The notes beneath the pieces are model-generated. The model saw only the letters and a list, made by a program, of their open reading frames with translations. It was not told where the DNA came from and made no database searches. A stretch of 64,000 bases of DNA from Tetrapyrgos nigripes (taxonomy: Eukaryota; Basidiomycota; Agaricomycetes; Agaricales; Campanellaceae): contig JAACJM010000021.1 of the NCBI GenBank assembly GCA_013368315.1, positions 310,001-374,000 on the forward strand, in the 5' to 3' direction. Shown here piece after piece: positions 46,701 through 58,319 of the stretch. The position numbers were made by a program, and so were the translations under genes. Each line of letters begins with the position of its first letter. Positions within the stretch are counted from its first letter, which is position 1.

Positions 46701-49700
46701 CTCAAGTCGGATGTGGAGCTCACGGCTGAGGTTGGGATTGGTGAGTGGTTTAGCCTACTTTGCTTGGTGGCCCGCCTTGTCGGTCGGGTATAACGGTTGG
46801 CGTGGATGACTAAGCAAACTACTACCCGAATGTCGCGAGACTGATGCGGTTTTCCAGGTGAATACACGACTACGCTCAAATACTCGCAGTCGTCGCTGCC
46901 TACCAAGACAGATGAAACCCTCAACCTTATCCTTCCCGTTCTTGCCCACCCCATTGTCCAAAAGATTGTCGGCGGTTCTGATTTGGGGTACGTCGTTTTG
47001 TAGAGCTACCTGGCAACATCTAACGTCTCTCTTTTGCAGAGTAAGCCAAGTCCTCATCATGGACCCTCAACAAGAGCAGTTCGGCACTAGGTTGAATGGT
47101 TCTATCAGTAATGCCGGGCCTTGTACGTGTCTCTAACTTCATGCTCTTACTCAAGGTTTCTGATAATCCCTATTCTAGTTGATGCCAAGATCTCTTTCCC
47201 AGAAGGCGCTGACGTTGCCTGGTCTGGTTCGCCTATCGGAAACATCAAGATGGAGGATATCGATGTGACCGGTGATGTTGGCGCGCAGTTCACTGTCAAC
47301 TCAGCGTTCAAGGTTGCCGATGTCGGACATCTTACGGACTTTACGAAGGTGAGGAGTGGGTGGTTGGTTCTAAATTCAAATTGTTGGCTAACGTCCATCT
47401 GCTTCTTGTTTAGACGTTGTTGACCGATGAATCCTTTGAGTGGGACATTTCTGCAAACAACCTCTCCGTCAGCGCACTCGGTATCTCTGTCGATACGATC
47501 ACTTTGACGCCGAAGACTGTCTCATTGAAAGGTTTTAATGGTCTGAAGGGTGGTGTCAAGGTTGACACTTTCTCTCTACCTGCCAATGATCCCGATGGTG
47601 GTATTACACTCACTTTGAAGTCCACCACGGCGAATGTAGGCCTTTTCGTTTTCGTTCCCATACCTTTCACTGACCGATTTACCTGTATCTTTAGCCGTCT
47701 CAAGTCGGTGTCGAGCTTTCTTCACTCACCTTTGACACATTCGCACAGGGTGTCTCTCTTGGACCTATCTCCTCTGACGGCACAGTTACGTTGGCACCGG
47801 AATCATCCACTGTCATAAACTTCAAAGGCCGTCTCATCCCTCAAAACTCTGATGAAGGGCTTTCAGTCGTATCCGACGTCTTCAACCGTTTCATTCATGG
47901 CCAAGATAGCGACGTCTCAGTGCATGGTACTGGTGCTGGTCCTAGTGATGTGAATATCTATTCCTATTGTCACTACTAAAGGATTTTTTACTGACAATTT
48001 TATGCAGGTAACCTGGCTGAACGATGGTATTAAAGTTCTGCAAGTCGACACTGTCCTCCCCAACCGAGGCCCTCAGAACATCATCAACTCCATCAGCCTC
48101 AACCAATTGACCCTCGATTTCACCACCGACACTGCGTATAATCCATCCACGAGCAGCGACAACACTGAGGCTGCATTTGGTCTACCTGAAGGTTTCGACT
48201 TTCCCATCGATATCTCTGCCCTGCAGCAAACCATCGGCGTCTCATGGAACGGTCAAGATGTTGCTCAGTTGGCTATCCCCAAGGGTCCTAGTACAACAGA
48301 TGTCGACGCACGTATCATCCATCTTCACTTCAATAATGTGCCGTTTGCAGTAGCAGATAGTCAGCATGACGCATTCAACCAGTTCTTGGCTGCGACCACG
48401 ATGTCGAAGAGCCAAACTCTGGGCTTGTCGGGTTCTGCGGATGCGGATGCTGGCACTGCTGTTGGAACATTGTCTTTGAAGGATATCTCGTTCTCAGTAA
48501 ACTCTGATATTGCAGGATTGGATGGTCTGGATGAGAAACCAGTGACTGTCAGTGATCTGGATGTCAACCATGGCTTCCCCGACTTCTTATTGATCAAAGT
48601 CAACACCGCGTTGTTCAACCCAAGTAACTTGACGATTGGGACTGGAGACGTTTCGTTCTCTTTGCAGTATCAGTGAGTTTTGCTCAGCTTGCCTTTCTTC
48701 CGTTCTGTATCTTATTGTCTCGTCCAGGAATGCGCTTATTGGAGAAGCTGATCTATCCGACATGGTCATCAAACCTGGTAATCAGAGTTATGCGACCGGT
48801 GTGTATCTATCATTTGTTACCCAACTCATCGTCTAACATCCTTTCTCTCCAAGATGTACACTATGCACCTCAAGGCGCTGCTGTGTCTGCTGGTCGTGCT
48901 TTGCTCGAGAACTTCTTGCAAGGCGTGGATTCCGATACCACCATTCAAGGAAGTACAGACTCTACTCCCATCGAGTCCCTCAAGACCGCTCTATCTCAGA
49001 TTGTCCTGTCCCCAGTGACCATTCCAGCTCTTCACCAATCGCTGATCAAGAGCGTATCTATCTCATTCCCTCTTGATATCGTGCAGACGGGTATGGCTGA
49101 GACTTCCTTCACTTTGGAGAATCCCTTCACGGCCAGCATTAACTTGTTGAGAGGTATGTTGACTGGATATGCAAGATGCTCGTCATACTAACAATATGCG
49201 TAGTTGGTGCCGAAGCAACCTTCCACAATCTTTCTTTGGGCACTATCGACAATGTTGATGTCTCTTCTAACCCTATCCGTGCTGAGGGACACAGCGATGT
49301 TACTTCGCAGAACTTGCCGCTCAAGTTTAACCTGGATCCCGTTACTATTATTCAGCTGTTGACAATTGGGGCTCAGAACAACAATGTTGACCTCGGCGGC
49401 CTACAGGGCCTCTTCCAGTTCGTTCTACAGAACCCAGACTTCCATCCTCCTGTTACTACCAAGGTAGACACCAACCAGCCCACTTGTGTCAGGTGAGCTT
49501 CCCATCTCTTTGTCGTTGTTATTGCTGCTGACCTATTTGGCAACAGTGGACATCAACCCGACTATAATGCTATAATTCTCAATTCACTTGCTAACCTCAA
49601 AGTGGAGCTTGCAGTCGATTCCGGAGTCAAGTTGGACGACTTTGCTACGGACTTGTCGTTTGCTCAACACGATGTCCCGGCGAATGTATGTGTTCCTGTT

Positions 49701-52700
49701 CTTTTGTACTTCGGCGAGGTCTCAAAGTCTGTCTAGGTCGATAAATCGGCACTCTTCCTCATTGGAGCTGTCGCCGGTCCTGTCGCTCAGCATCTCGTAG
49801 ACCAGTCTGAGCTGAAGTTCAGTGAAGCCAATATTACGTTCGTGCTTGGATAATGTCTCACCGCCTCTATACTGACAGTTTTCACTCGAAATTTAGGAAC
49901 ATCTCTAACGAAGGATTTGATCTCGCCCTTTTGGGATCCTTGACGGGAACTGGTCCCCTCGATGCACAGATTGAGTTCACTGAACCTGTCGTCGTCAATT
50001 GGCAGGGAAACGACATTGCTACCATTGAGCTACCTCCCAGTTCGTCTTCGTTTTTCTCGAGGTTTATTTTTCACTAAATTCTGTTGTCCTCTAGTCTGTG
50101 CTGCCGCAGATGAAGGTGTACCCAACTACTCCACCAATGCCCACCTCACCATTACAGATAACGACAAGTACGTCGCTGACTCCCGTCCCCCAAAATGACA
50201 GAGACGCTAATGTATGGTTTAGGTTCACCGAATTCGCCGTCTTCTTATTGCACAACCCCGACTTCGAGTGGACAATCTCTACAGACAAACTTCGTGTCAC
50301 GGCTTTAGGAACTATCTTCGATAATGTGTCACTGGAAAAATCCGTCTCTTTCAAAGCATTTAACGGTCTTCCTGGTGTTACCATCAGCAACTTCCAGCTC
50401 CCGTCTGATGACCCACAGGGCGGTATCCACATCGAAACTGACTCGCAGATTCCTTCTCCTGCTCGTGAGTACTCTCTAATGAAATGGCTGCTTTTGCGAC
50501 TAACTACTTTGCGCAGAGCTCGGTATTGACCTTGGCACTGTCACCTTCACCTCCCAGTTCAAGAATGTTACGGTTGGACGTAAGTCTAGGTCGTATCTTC
50601 ATTAGTTCTAGCCTCATCATTTTTTTGCAGCTCTGGCAACCACTCAGGATCTTGTCCTCGCTCCCAACTCAGTCACAAACACTCACTTGGCTGGACGCAT
50701 TGTTCCACAATCCGGCTCTGACCTCGACACTATTGGAGAGCTCTTCTCCAAGTACTTGGCTGTACGTTCACGTCTCAGTCCGCAGCGGTAGTCAGTAACT
50801 GACTGTTCTCTCCAGGGCGACAACCAAACCCTTGAGGTCATCGGAGAGTCTGTCCAGCCTCCTGGTTCATCTGGAGCTGTAGGATGGTTGACCACCGCTA
50901 TTAAATCGTTGACCTTGGAGGTTATTCTGCCAGGTCAACAGTTCAAGGTGAGTAGTCTCGCAGTTTACCATTCAGGCAAGACGCATACTAATCCACCGAA
51001 TCACAGGTCATACAATCCATTTCCCTCAGCGACTTGGACGTTGTCCTCAACAACCCAGACCAAGCCTTTGCACCGCCGACAAGTTCTAATCATACCAGCG
51101 CTGTATACAGGAATCCCTTTGGTTTCTCATTACAAGTCATCGAAGCTGCTCAGACAATCACACTTGGCGCGGGCGGTGTCGATGCTGCTGAGGTGAATCA
51201 TAATTGCATAAAGATGAAAACAACGTCTTACCTTTGTTCGTCTGTAGCTCGATCTTCCCAAAGCTCCCGCGGACGGTGAAGTTTCTACTGGTAACGATGC
51301 CAACCTTGAATTATCTTGGAGCAACCAACCTCTCAAATCTTTGAATAATGATGCATTCTCTGCCATGCTCGCTCTTGTCACGCTTAAGGATAGCGTGGAG
51401 CTTAACTTGAAGGGAAGTGCTGATGTGACTGCGAGAACGAGCATCGGAGATGTTCCTATCTCTGGTATTCCTTTCGACGTGGAGTCTAGCTTGAAAGGTG
51501 TGTTTACTATATCGTTGATCTCGTCTTCCAACGCTCAACGTTATCTTCTTAGGCATCAACTCCTTCGAAGGCACCGCCAAACTCAGCAATGTCACCGTCA
51601 CAGGAAGCGGCGGAAATGGCGGTAACGAGTTCATCAAGTCGCCTTTGAATACGGAGCTGGTGAATCCATCCAACGTATCGTTGCACACGGTGGACATTGC
51701 ACTTCCGGTTATATACAAGGATGTGATGATCGGAAGAGCAGCGATTGATCCGTTCAATCTCGTACCAGGAGACCAGATTATATCGACAGAGTTCCGTTAT
51801 GAACCTCAGAATGCGAATGATACGGTTGCACAGGTGCGCCTCTTTTCTTAGCTCTACGTTGAAGAGACAATGAACTAATACTTGTCCACAGAGCTTCCTT
51901 GCTGACTTCTTAACCTCTTCGGACGGCCTTCCGGTCACCATCCAAGGTGACTCTGCCAGTACACCGATTGCTTCCCTCCAACAATCCCTCTCTGGCGTCC
52001 GGTTGACAAGCTCTCTAGCCGGTCTCGGCCAATCCCTCATCAAGCAAATCAATGTCGACATCACCCTTGACTCCCTTATCACCAACCTCGTCACCGTCAA
52101 CATTAACATCTTCAACCCTCTTGACGCACCTATGAAAATCGTCTTCGTCCAATCAGACGGCAAGGTCGACGGAACGACATTCGCTCATTTCGAACAAGCG
52201 TTTGATAGTTTTGTCATTGGGCCTGGAGAGACTGTCAATTCCGGCGACATTCCTAACGTGTTGTTAACGCAAGGAGCGATAGCGTCCCTCGATATCATTC
52301 CATTGGGGATATTGGATACCTTCAGTGCCGTGACAGCGCAGATTGGGGATGGAGGTTATGAAGTCCCGTGGTTACAGTTGACACAGCTGGCCGTACCGAC
52401 AAACTATACGCTGGACTTGGGGTTGGTGGGTGTACCAATTCCGTCGTTGAAGAAGATGGCGCAGCAGATGCAGGATAAGAACTCGACAAGCACGAGTTCG
52501 ACGAAGAGTACGGAGGAGACAAAGACGAGCTCGAGTGAGGACAATGGGAATAATGAGAGCAAGACGACACAGAGTGGAGAGGAAACGAAGACGAGTTCGG
52601 GATCTGAGGTAGAGGCTACATCCACGCCGACGAGTGCAAGTGCCAGTGGAGGAGCCAAGGTTGACGGAAATGAAGCCAAACCCAGTGCTTCCTCTAGCTC

Positions 52701-52920
52701 AGATTCAGATTCGGATAGTTCATCATCCGCATCCTCATCATCAGAACCCGAGTCCGCACCACAACCTACTTCAGCACCCAAGGCTCAGGCGCAAACCCAG
52801 GATTCTTCGTCTTCATCCTCGGACTCATCCTCGGATTCAAAGTCCTCAAATGACTCCACCTCCAGCTCGGACTCTGACAAGAACGAGAACCCTAGCCCTC
52901 TATCAGCACTAGGCCTGTAA
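43794..52920 (+). CDS. Giant DUF3712 (Tag1-like) membrane protein
   Basis: Multi-exon gene of about 9 kb, estimated at 2,300-2,500 residues. The N-terminus is disordered and Pro/Gln-rich. One membrane span follows after a basic anchor: FKKRWFIISQLIVIPAGIAL, continuing LLFVLLFPVVTAIAQLVI. The rest is a long, N-glycosylation-rich lumenal chain of repeated beta-type modules with recurring words such as THTGIIPGRVQFTNPINVAW, LPGDDPAGGI / LPANDPDGGI / LPSDDPQGGI, GRIVPQSGSDL / GRLIPQNSDEG, and NP(S/F) segments. This fits fungal DUF3712 proteins; the yeast relative I recall is the vacuolar Tag1, linked to autophagy termination. The tail (about 52480-52917) is Ser/Thr/Glu-rich. About 25-30 short introns join in frame. 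The start is uncertain: ATGs at 43794/43797 with an intron to about 43890 give the best N-terminus. The 3' half has a broken copy downstream. Confidence 0.82.
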
Positions 52921-53816
52921 ACCTAGGTCTGGCTAGGTTTGGGTTGATACTGGGATGAATGGATACAAGTAACTGTTTAGTAATGTCTTTCTGTATTTTT
53001 ACTACTGGGCTCTAACTTGACATCAAGTTGTGGGCTACTGTTCTTGTTCTTATTCTCTGCCGTCATTTTTGTCATTGCATTTCGTCGCATTCTCATTTTT
53101 ACCGTCCTTCGGCTTCTTCGGCTTGGCTTTCGATATGATGTTTGGTCTTTTTGGTCTTTTTGGTCCTTCAAGATGTCTGGACGGACGACACTTGTCACTC
53201 TGAGGCTCGCTGTTTTCCGTTTCACGCTTTGATGCTTTGAATGATGAACTCTTCACGCTTCCCACTTGCCTTTCATAATTCTTCCTTCCGAATCCCCATT
53301 GCATTTATACCACCTTTTTTGACGCATACACATGTAAAACACTACATACGATGTACACGATACACTTACGCATACGCTTTCTGACGCTTTATTGTCTTAT
53401 ATACCTTTGGCACGCAGTTGTAACTTTTGTTCCGACTTTGACTTATCCTTATGCATCCGTATGAATACTACATCCTGGAAAGATGGCTATTGGCACTCCC
53501 GATTTGAGTCTGTCAACAATAGAAGAAGGACGTCGACGCGGCTGCAGTCGCCGAGTCGGGAGCAAAGGACTTCGACACGTGAAAACATTGGATTAGGACG
53601 CTACTAGTACTGAAGTCTGACATTGACGCCAATGGGAGGACATCATGCGACATCGAACCGGCTTCCATTCCCAGTCCTACATAATCCCGGGCCCAAAGCA
53701 AATAATCCAAGCGATCCTCCACTAGTACTTCAACCCAAGTTAACTCCAAGTCTCAAACCATTCCAACCCCCCGTCCGGATTTAACAACCTAGCGAACCCC
53801 AACCCCAACCGGTACC
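52921..53816. other. Intergenic spacer between gene and partial duplicate
   Basis: The 3' flank of the giant gene, with an imperfect GGTCTTTTT tandem near 53142-53168. The block 53569-53711 recurs in diverged form at 60790-60919 and is listed separately. No gene is supported. Confidence 0.45.
53569..53711. repeat. Duplicated flank, copy 1
   Basis: This block (GACACGTGAAAAC ... GGCTTCCATTCCCAGTCCTA ... AAATAATCC) is similar to 60790-60919 in the same orientation. It is 3' flank of the parent gene, and its second copy lies beyond the duplicated gene part, so it marks one duplication unit. Confidence 0.7.
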
Positions 53817-55327
53817 ATGGATTGGTATAATTGGGCATACGGAGCCGTTAGTAACTTTAGTGCTGCTGTTGCTCAGCGTCTGGTAGACCAATGCGAGTTG
53901 AAGTTCAATGAGGCTATTATCTCGTTCGTGTCCGAAATATCATGTTCTGCAGAATCGATACTAACATCATCATTATACGACTCCTTACTAATGACTCGGA
54001 ATTTCTAGGAATATCTCCAACGAAGGCTTCGACCTCTCTCTTCAGGGGTCCTTGACTGGAACCGGTCCTGTCGAAGCAAAGATTGAGTTTACTGAGCCTG
54101 TTAAAGTTGAATGGGAGGGAAGTAATATTGCGACGATTGAGTTACCTTCGAGTGAGTGTTGTTTTTTGCTCTTGTCAAGTCTTACTATCCCTTAACTCGA
54201 TTTTGTTGCCATCTACATAGTCCTTGCTGCCGCAGGCGAAGGTGTACCCAACTACTGTCCCAATGCCCACCTCATCATCACAGACCGTGGCAAGTACGTA
54301 CTTTCGTTCCTCTCCCCCCTCCCGTCTCTATCCCATGATCCCATGATCCCATACGCGAGAGGAGCACTCTAATAATGCACTCACACTCACACCTACACTT
54401 CCTGTCTTTCCAGATTCACCCAATTCTCCATCTTCCTCTGGCACAACCCCTCCTTCTCGTGGACCATCTTCACAGATAAACTCCGCGTCGCCGTCACTTC
54501 CCTAGGATCTGTTTTCGAAAATGTGATACTTAGGAAGAATGTTACGTTTAGAGCGTTTGATGCGCTTTCGGATGTTGGGATTAGGAGGTTTGAGCTTCCG
54601 TGTGATGTTGATGTTGATGCAGAGGGTGGTGGGATTCAGATTGAGATTGATTCGGAGATTCCTTGTCATGCTCGTGAGTACCCCATCCTAACTTTGAAGT
54701 AGAACGAGTCACTGATTCGTCTTATTTGCCTTTTTTGCGCAGAGCTTGGGATCAACCTCGGTAGTGCCACGTTTACGACCAAGTTCAAGGGTGTTACTGT
54801 TGGACGTAAGTGTTGGTTATATTATACTTCTACCGAGCCTGGTGTCATCACTCTGATTTTTGTTTTTGTCTTATTCAGGTCTAAAGACCACTCAAAACCT
54901 CATCCTTTCACCCAACTCTGTCACAAACACTCACTTGACTGGACGTATCGTTCCACAATCCGGTTCTGATCTTGAGGTTATTGGAGAGTTGTTCTCCAAG
55001 TATTTGGCTGTAAGTTTCCTCTTCTCCGTTACTTCCTCTTGGTCACTCGGGGTGTGGCGTCAACGATAAATGGTAAACGGTGAACAGCGGCTAACTCTAC
55101 ATCTACCTCTATTCAACAGGGAGAAAACCAAACTCTTCAAGTCATCGGAGAATCCGTGCACCCTTCTGAGTCAGAATCAGCTTCATCTAGTCCTAGTCCT
55201 GTAGGATGGTTAACCGCAGCGATCCAATCGCTGACTTTGGAGGTTATTTTGCCGGGGCAAAAGTTTGAAGTGAGGGGTCTATCTATCTATTTACTACTCC
55301 TATCCTTCTAACTAACGAAAAACGACC

Positions 55328-55964
55328 ATAACAACTAGTGAACGAAAAGTCCGGTTCAGTCCGGTTCAGAGCCAAATTTTCTGAACGCCGGACTGGACCT
55401 TACGTCCGGTCCAGAAATTCTCTGAACTTCGGACCGGACTTCACGTCCGCTGAAGTTCGGTCCAGTTCAAGTCCAAGTAAGGTTCGGACGCGTCCGAACT
55501 TTCTCTCTCTCTGAGATAGTTGAATGAATTTCTCTTATGAAGGTAGCAATGAGTTAAGTAGTTACCTGTATGCCAGTGAATACTTCAAGGCCTGTTAATG
55601 ACAAAAGACTGGCCAAAGCATAGAAAAAGGAAGTATGCAGAAACTGTTCTGCATTCCAGCTCAGAGAAGGATTTTCTGCATCCATTACATCCCCAAGTGC
55701 TCTACTAGAATGGAATGTAGCTACACAGACATGAATAGAGAATGTGTATGAAATGCGAGTGGTCATCAAACACCAAAAAAACCAAACCCTAACAACCAAA
55801 TTCTGGTCAGAAATGCATTATAAGTTCAGCATGTCTGGACGCGTTCAGATGTGTTCAGACACGTCCAGTGAATTTCAGAATTTGCTGGACCATGGACTGA
55901 ACCTGTGGTCCGGTCCACAAAATTCTTGAACTTTGAACTGGACTTTCCTTTCACTAATAACAAC
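55328..55964. mobile_element. hAT-like MITE in an intron, exact 8-bp target duplication
   Basis: The element spans 55336-55956 (621 bp) between exact ATAACAAC copies (55328-55335 and 55957-55964). Terminal inverted repeats begin TAGTGAACGAAAAGTCCGG on the left and TAGTGAAAGGAAAGTCCAG on the right strand complement; 20 of the first 23 bases match. Sub-terminal regions are full of GTCCGGTTC / GGTCCGG words in both orientations. TAGTG ends plus an 8-bp duplication are hAT superfamily features. There is no transposase gene, so it is non-autonomous. It sits in the intron equivalent to parent 50949-51007, where the parent has no insert. Confidence 0.9.
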
Positions 55965-56257
55965 AACAACAACAGATAATCCAATCCATCTCCCTCAATG
56001 ACTTGGACATTGTCTTCCCCTCCAATGATGAAAGTTCCAACCCAGATAACCCAGATAAACCCAAAGAAGCCTTTGCACAGGCACAGGGGGCACCACTGCC
56101 AGTGACAATGACGAGCTCCAAAAAATACCACTGTGGTGTATAAAAATACTTTTGGGATTGTTGTTAGTGTTTTGCATGTGCCTAGAGAAGGTGGGACTGG
56201 GGTTGAAGGTGGGGTTAGGGGAGAGGGAGTGGGTGAGGGTGGGATTTGGGTTGATGC

Positions 56258-56817
56258 AGCTGAGGTAGTGATGTGTGGGCCAGGCTTGGGCTGGGCTTTG
56301 TAGGGCTTGGGCTCGCCAAGTATCCAAGCCTGGCCCTAAGCCCTCAGTAGGGTCAGGCTTTGAGCCTGGGCTCAGACTAGGATGATGTCATTGCACAAAA
56401 AGTCGTGATCGAAGTGTTGGGTAAGTCTGAAGTTAGGGTTGTATTATAGACAAAATGGACTACTGACCTACATTAAGCATTTATGGACCCAAAGCCAACA
56501 TTATTGGTGCCAACAAGTAGTGGATAACAGCTGGGGATGACCCAGGAAGATGGTTAGACACTGAGAAACTGTAAAGTTGTGTGAGAACCTGGCGAGAATG
56601 CCTGCAAAAGGAAATTTCAACTATTTATTGACAATTTTTTATTGGTCAGTAACAGGTCACTAAGTATTGCTGAAAGCCTGGGCCTGAGCTTCAGGCTCAG
56701 GGCTTTCAGAAATCAAGCCCAAGCCCTCAGGCCCTCAAGCCCTCCTCAAAGGCTGGGCTGGGCTTGGGCTTTTATGGCCAGGCTTTGAGCCCAAGCCTGC
56801 ACATCACTAGGCTAAGG
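56258..56817. mobile_element. Second hAT-like MITE in an intron
   Basis: The element spans 56266-56809 (544 bp). It starts TAGTGATGTGTGGGCCAGGC and its inverted right end reads TAGTGATGTGCAGGCTTGGG. Sub-terminal parts repeat GGCTTGGGCT/AGCCCAAGCC many times. The flanks agctgagg (56258-56265) and ggctaagg (56810-56817) match at 6 of 8, consistent with an eroded 8-bp target duplication. It is a different family from the first MITE, has no coding capacity, and sits at the intron equivalent to parent 51193-51246. Confidence 0.8.
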
Positions 56818-57545
56818 TGGGTTGTCATTGACATTTTAACATTAATTGCGCTGGTCTGAAAATTTAATTTGCTTCATTTGTTCTGTCTGTAGCTCATCCT
56901 ACTCAAATCACCCATTGTTGTTGCTGAACCCTCCACTGGTAACCCTGCCACCACCACCACCACCCTTGAGCTGTCTTGGACCAATCAACCACTTAAACTC
57001 ATCAAACCTCTCAAGCCTCTCGGCAATGACGAAGCCTCTAACAATGAAGCTAACAAGAACAACAACAACAATGGTGCCTCTAATGAAACCTCTAACCACA
57101 ACCATGATGAAGCAGAAGCAGAAGTAGAAACATTCTCTGCCTTACTCACAGCTGTAACCCTCCAACATACTGACACCAACACCAACACTGTCAACACCAT
57201 CACTGACAACGCAAGCCCAAGTTCAAGCTCAAGTTTCCAGGAACTGCAGATGTATTGGCGAAGATGAGTATTGGGGATGTGTGCATTGAGGGGGTTGCCT
57301 TTGAGGTTGAGTCAGGGTTGGGGTTGAAAGGTGTGTGTTTTTGCTAGTAAAAAGGTTCCAACTCCAGCTCACTCACTCATCTTTTACCTGTAATCTGATC
57401 TACATATACATATACATATACTTGTACGTATACTTATAGGTATCAACTCCTTCAATGGCAACCATAACTGGACTGCTAAACCACTAAACTCTGAGTAACG
57501 TCATGGTGGCAGGCCCAGGAGGAGGGGGAGGGGGAGGAGGAGGTG

Positions 57546-57955
57546 GTGGTTGATAGGGATAGGGATAGGGGAAAGGTGAAGGTGAAGGTACCAACGATAT
57601 AAGCTAAAGAAGGAAGTCAGCACGTGGCTGCAGTCAGCAATGATACACTGGACAAAATTTGCAGTAGTAAAAACAACTAGCGTAGTCCATAATAAAGCAG
57701 TGTTGACATCTCTTAAGGGAATATAAGGACTAGAGTGAGCCCTGAGCTGCTAGTTAAAACCTAGCGGACTAGAAAAGTTATAATATAATAATAATTAAGT
57801 GCTTATGGATGAGTATGCTCATTCTAAGTACTATGATAGATGTATATTATCCAAGGTGGTAATGGCAGACCCAAGTAATGATATAGATAGAGGTCCTAAG
57901 GGACTATAAACATATCCTATTACTACTGCTAGTACCGCTAAGGTAACTCAAAGGG
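57546..57955. other. Non-coding sequence left of the gag-only element
   Basis: Begins with a purine-rich low-complexity run (about 57505-57590) where homology to the parent gene stops. The rest is AT-rich, has no open frame, and appears continuous with 59398 onward once the gag-only element is removed. It is probably an older, degenerate repeat. Confidence 0.4.
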
Positions 57956-57960
57956 ATGGT

Positions 57961-58113
57961 TGTTGAGAGTGTTGACACACGTGTGTCCTCGGACTCATAG
58001 ATACCTGGCGACATCCATTTTTCCTATCTCTAATTTGATTTACAGTATAGTATATATAGCGTATTTTACCCAGAATAGATTAGACTTTTCTACCCGAACT
58101 AGACCTTCTAACA
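57961..58113 (+). repeat. LTR1 (153 bp) of the gag-only element
   Basis: Begins TGTTGAGAGTGTTGACACAC and ends GACCTTCTAACA. Contains a TATATATAG box at about 58051. Differs from LTR2 at two T/C sites (GTGTGTCC for GTGCGTCC; CCCGAAC for CCTGAAC). Confidence 0.95.
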
Positions 58114-58125
58114 GGTTATGGGCCC
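58114..58125 (+). promoter_or_regulatory. Primer-binding site, half-tRNA-iMet type
   Basis: GGTTATGGGCCC starts at the first base after LTR1. This is complementary to the anticodon arm of initiator-Met tRNA, the priming mode of Drosophila copia, not to the tRNA 3' end. The match to copia is from memory; the fungal tRNA itself is not in the window. Confidence 0.7.
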
Positions 58126-58319
58126 TTTGCTCACACTCTAAATCACTTCTCGTCTACTGCGCCTGTGCTTTGCCTCGTTAACTCTGGAATTACATCATTT
58201 CCCCTATTTCAGCTATTTCCAGCCTCATCACTCTATACTGATTGACTGACTATCAACCGTCCGACTGACCGACTGACCGACCATTTGATTGACCGACCGA
58301 CTGATTGTGACCTGGGGCT

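Larger units (their letters stand above)
53817..57545 (+). pseudogene. Partial tandem duplicate of the DUF3712 gene, disrupted
   Basis: Homologous to parent positions of about 49750-51620. Matching exons keep order and introns: NISNEGFDL(S/A)L and GSLTGTGP at 54009 (parent 49897), EGVPNY and NAH near 54240 (50110), FELPCDVDVDAEGGGI (50400), PNSVTNTHL(T/A)GRIVPQS at about 54910 (50665), SLTLEVILPGQ at about 55230 (50910), IIQSISLNDLDIVF at 55975 (51008), LSWTNQPLK at about 56970 (51315), GINSFNG at 57438 (51553). There is no N-terminal anchor or C-terminal tail. An extra A in A6 at 56120-56125 shifts the frame to a stop; another shift lies near 57200, and small indels break the last exon. One exon gained an Asn/Glu-rich expansion (about 57035-57130). 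Two MITEs sit in introns. The 3' part of the unit is replaced by LTR-element DNA. Product, if any, would be truncated. Confidence 0.85.

Noticed and set aside
49853..50198. Separate small genes inside the giant gene
   Set aside because: These are single exons with read-through into introns; splicing joins them to neighbours in frame.
57961..58181. 73-residue frame across LTR1 and leader
   Set aside because: It spans LTR sequence and recurs in LTR2; it is not a gene.
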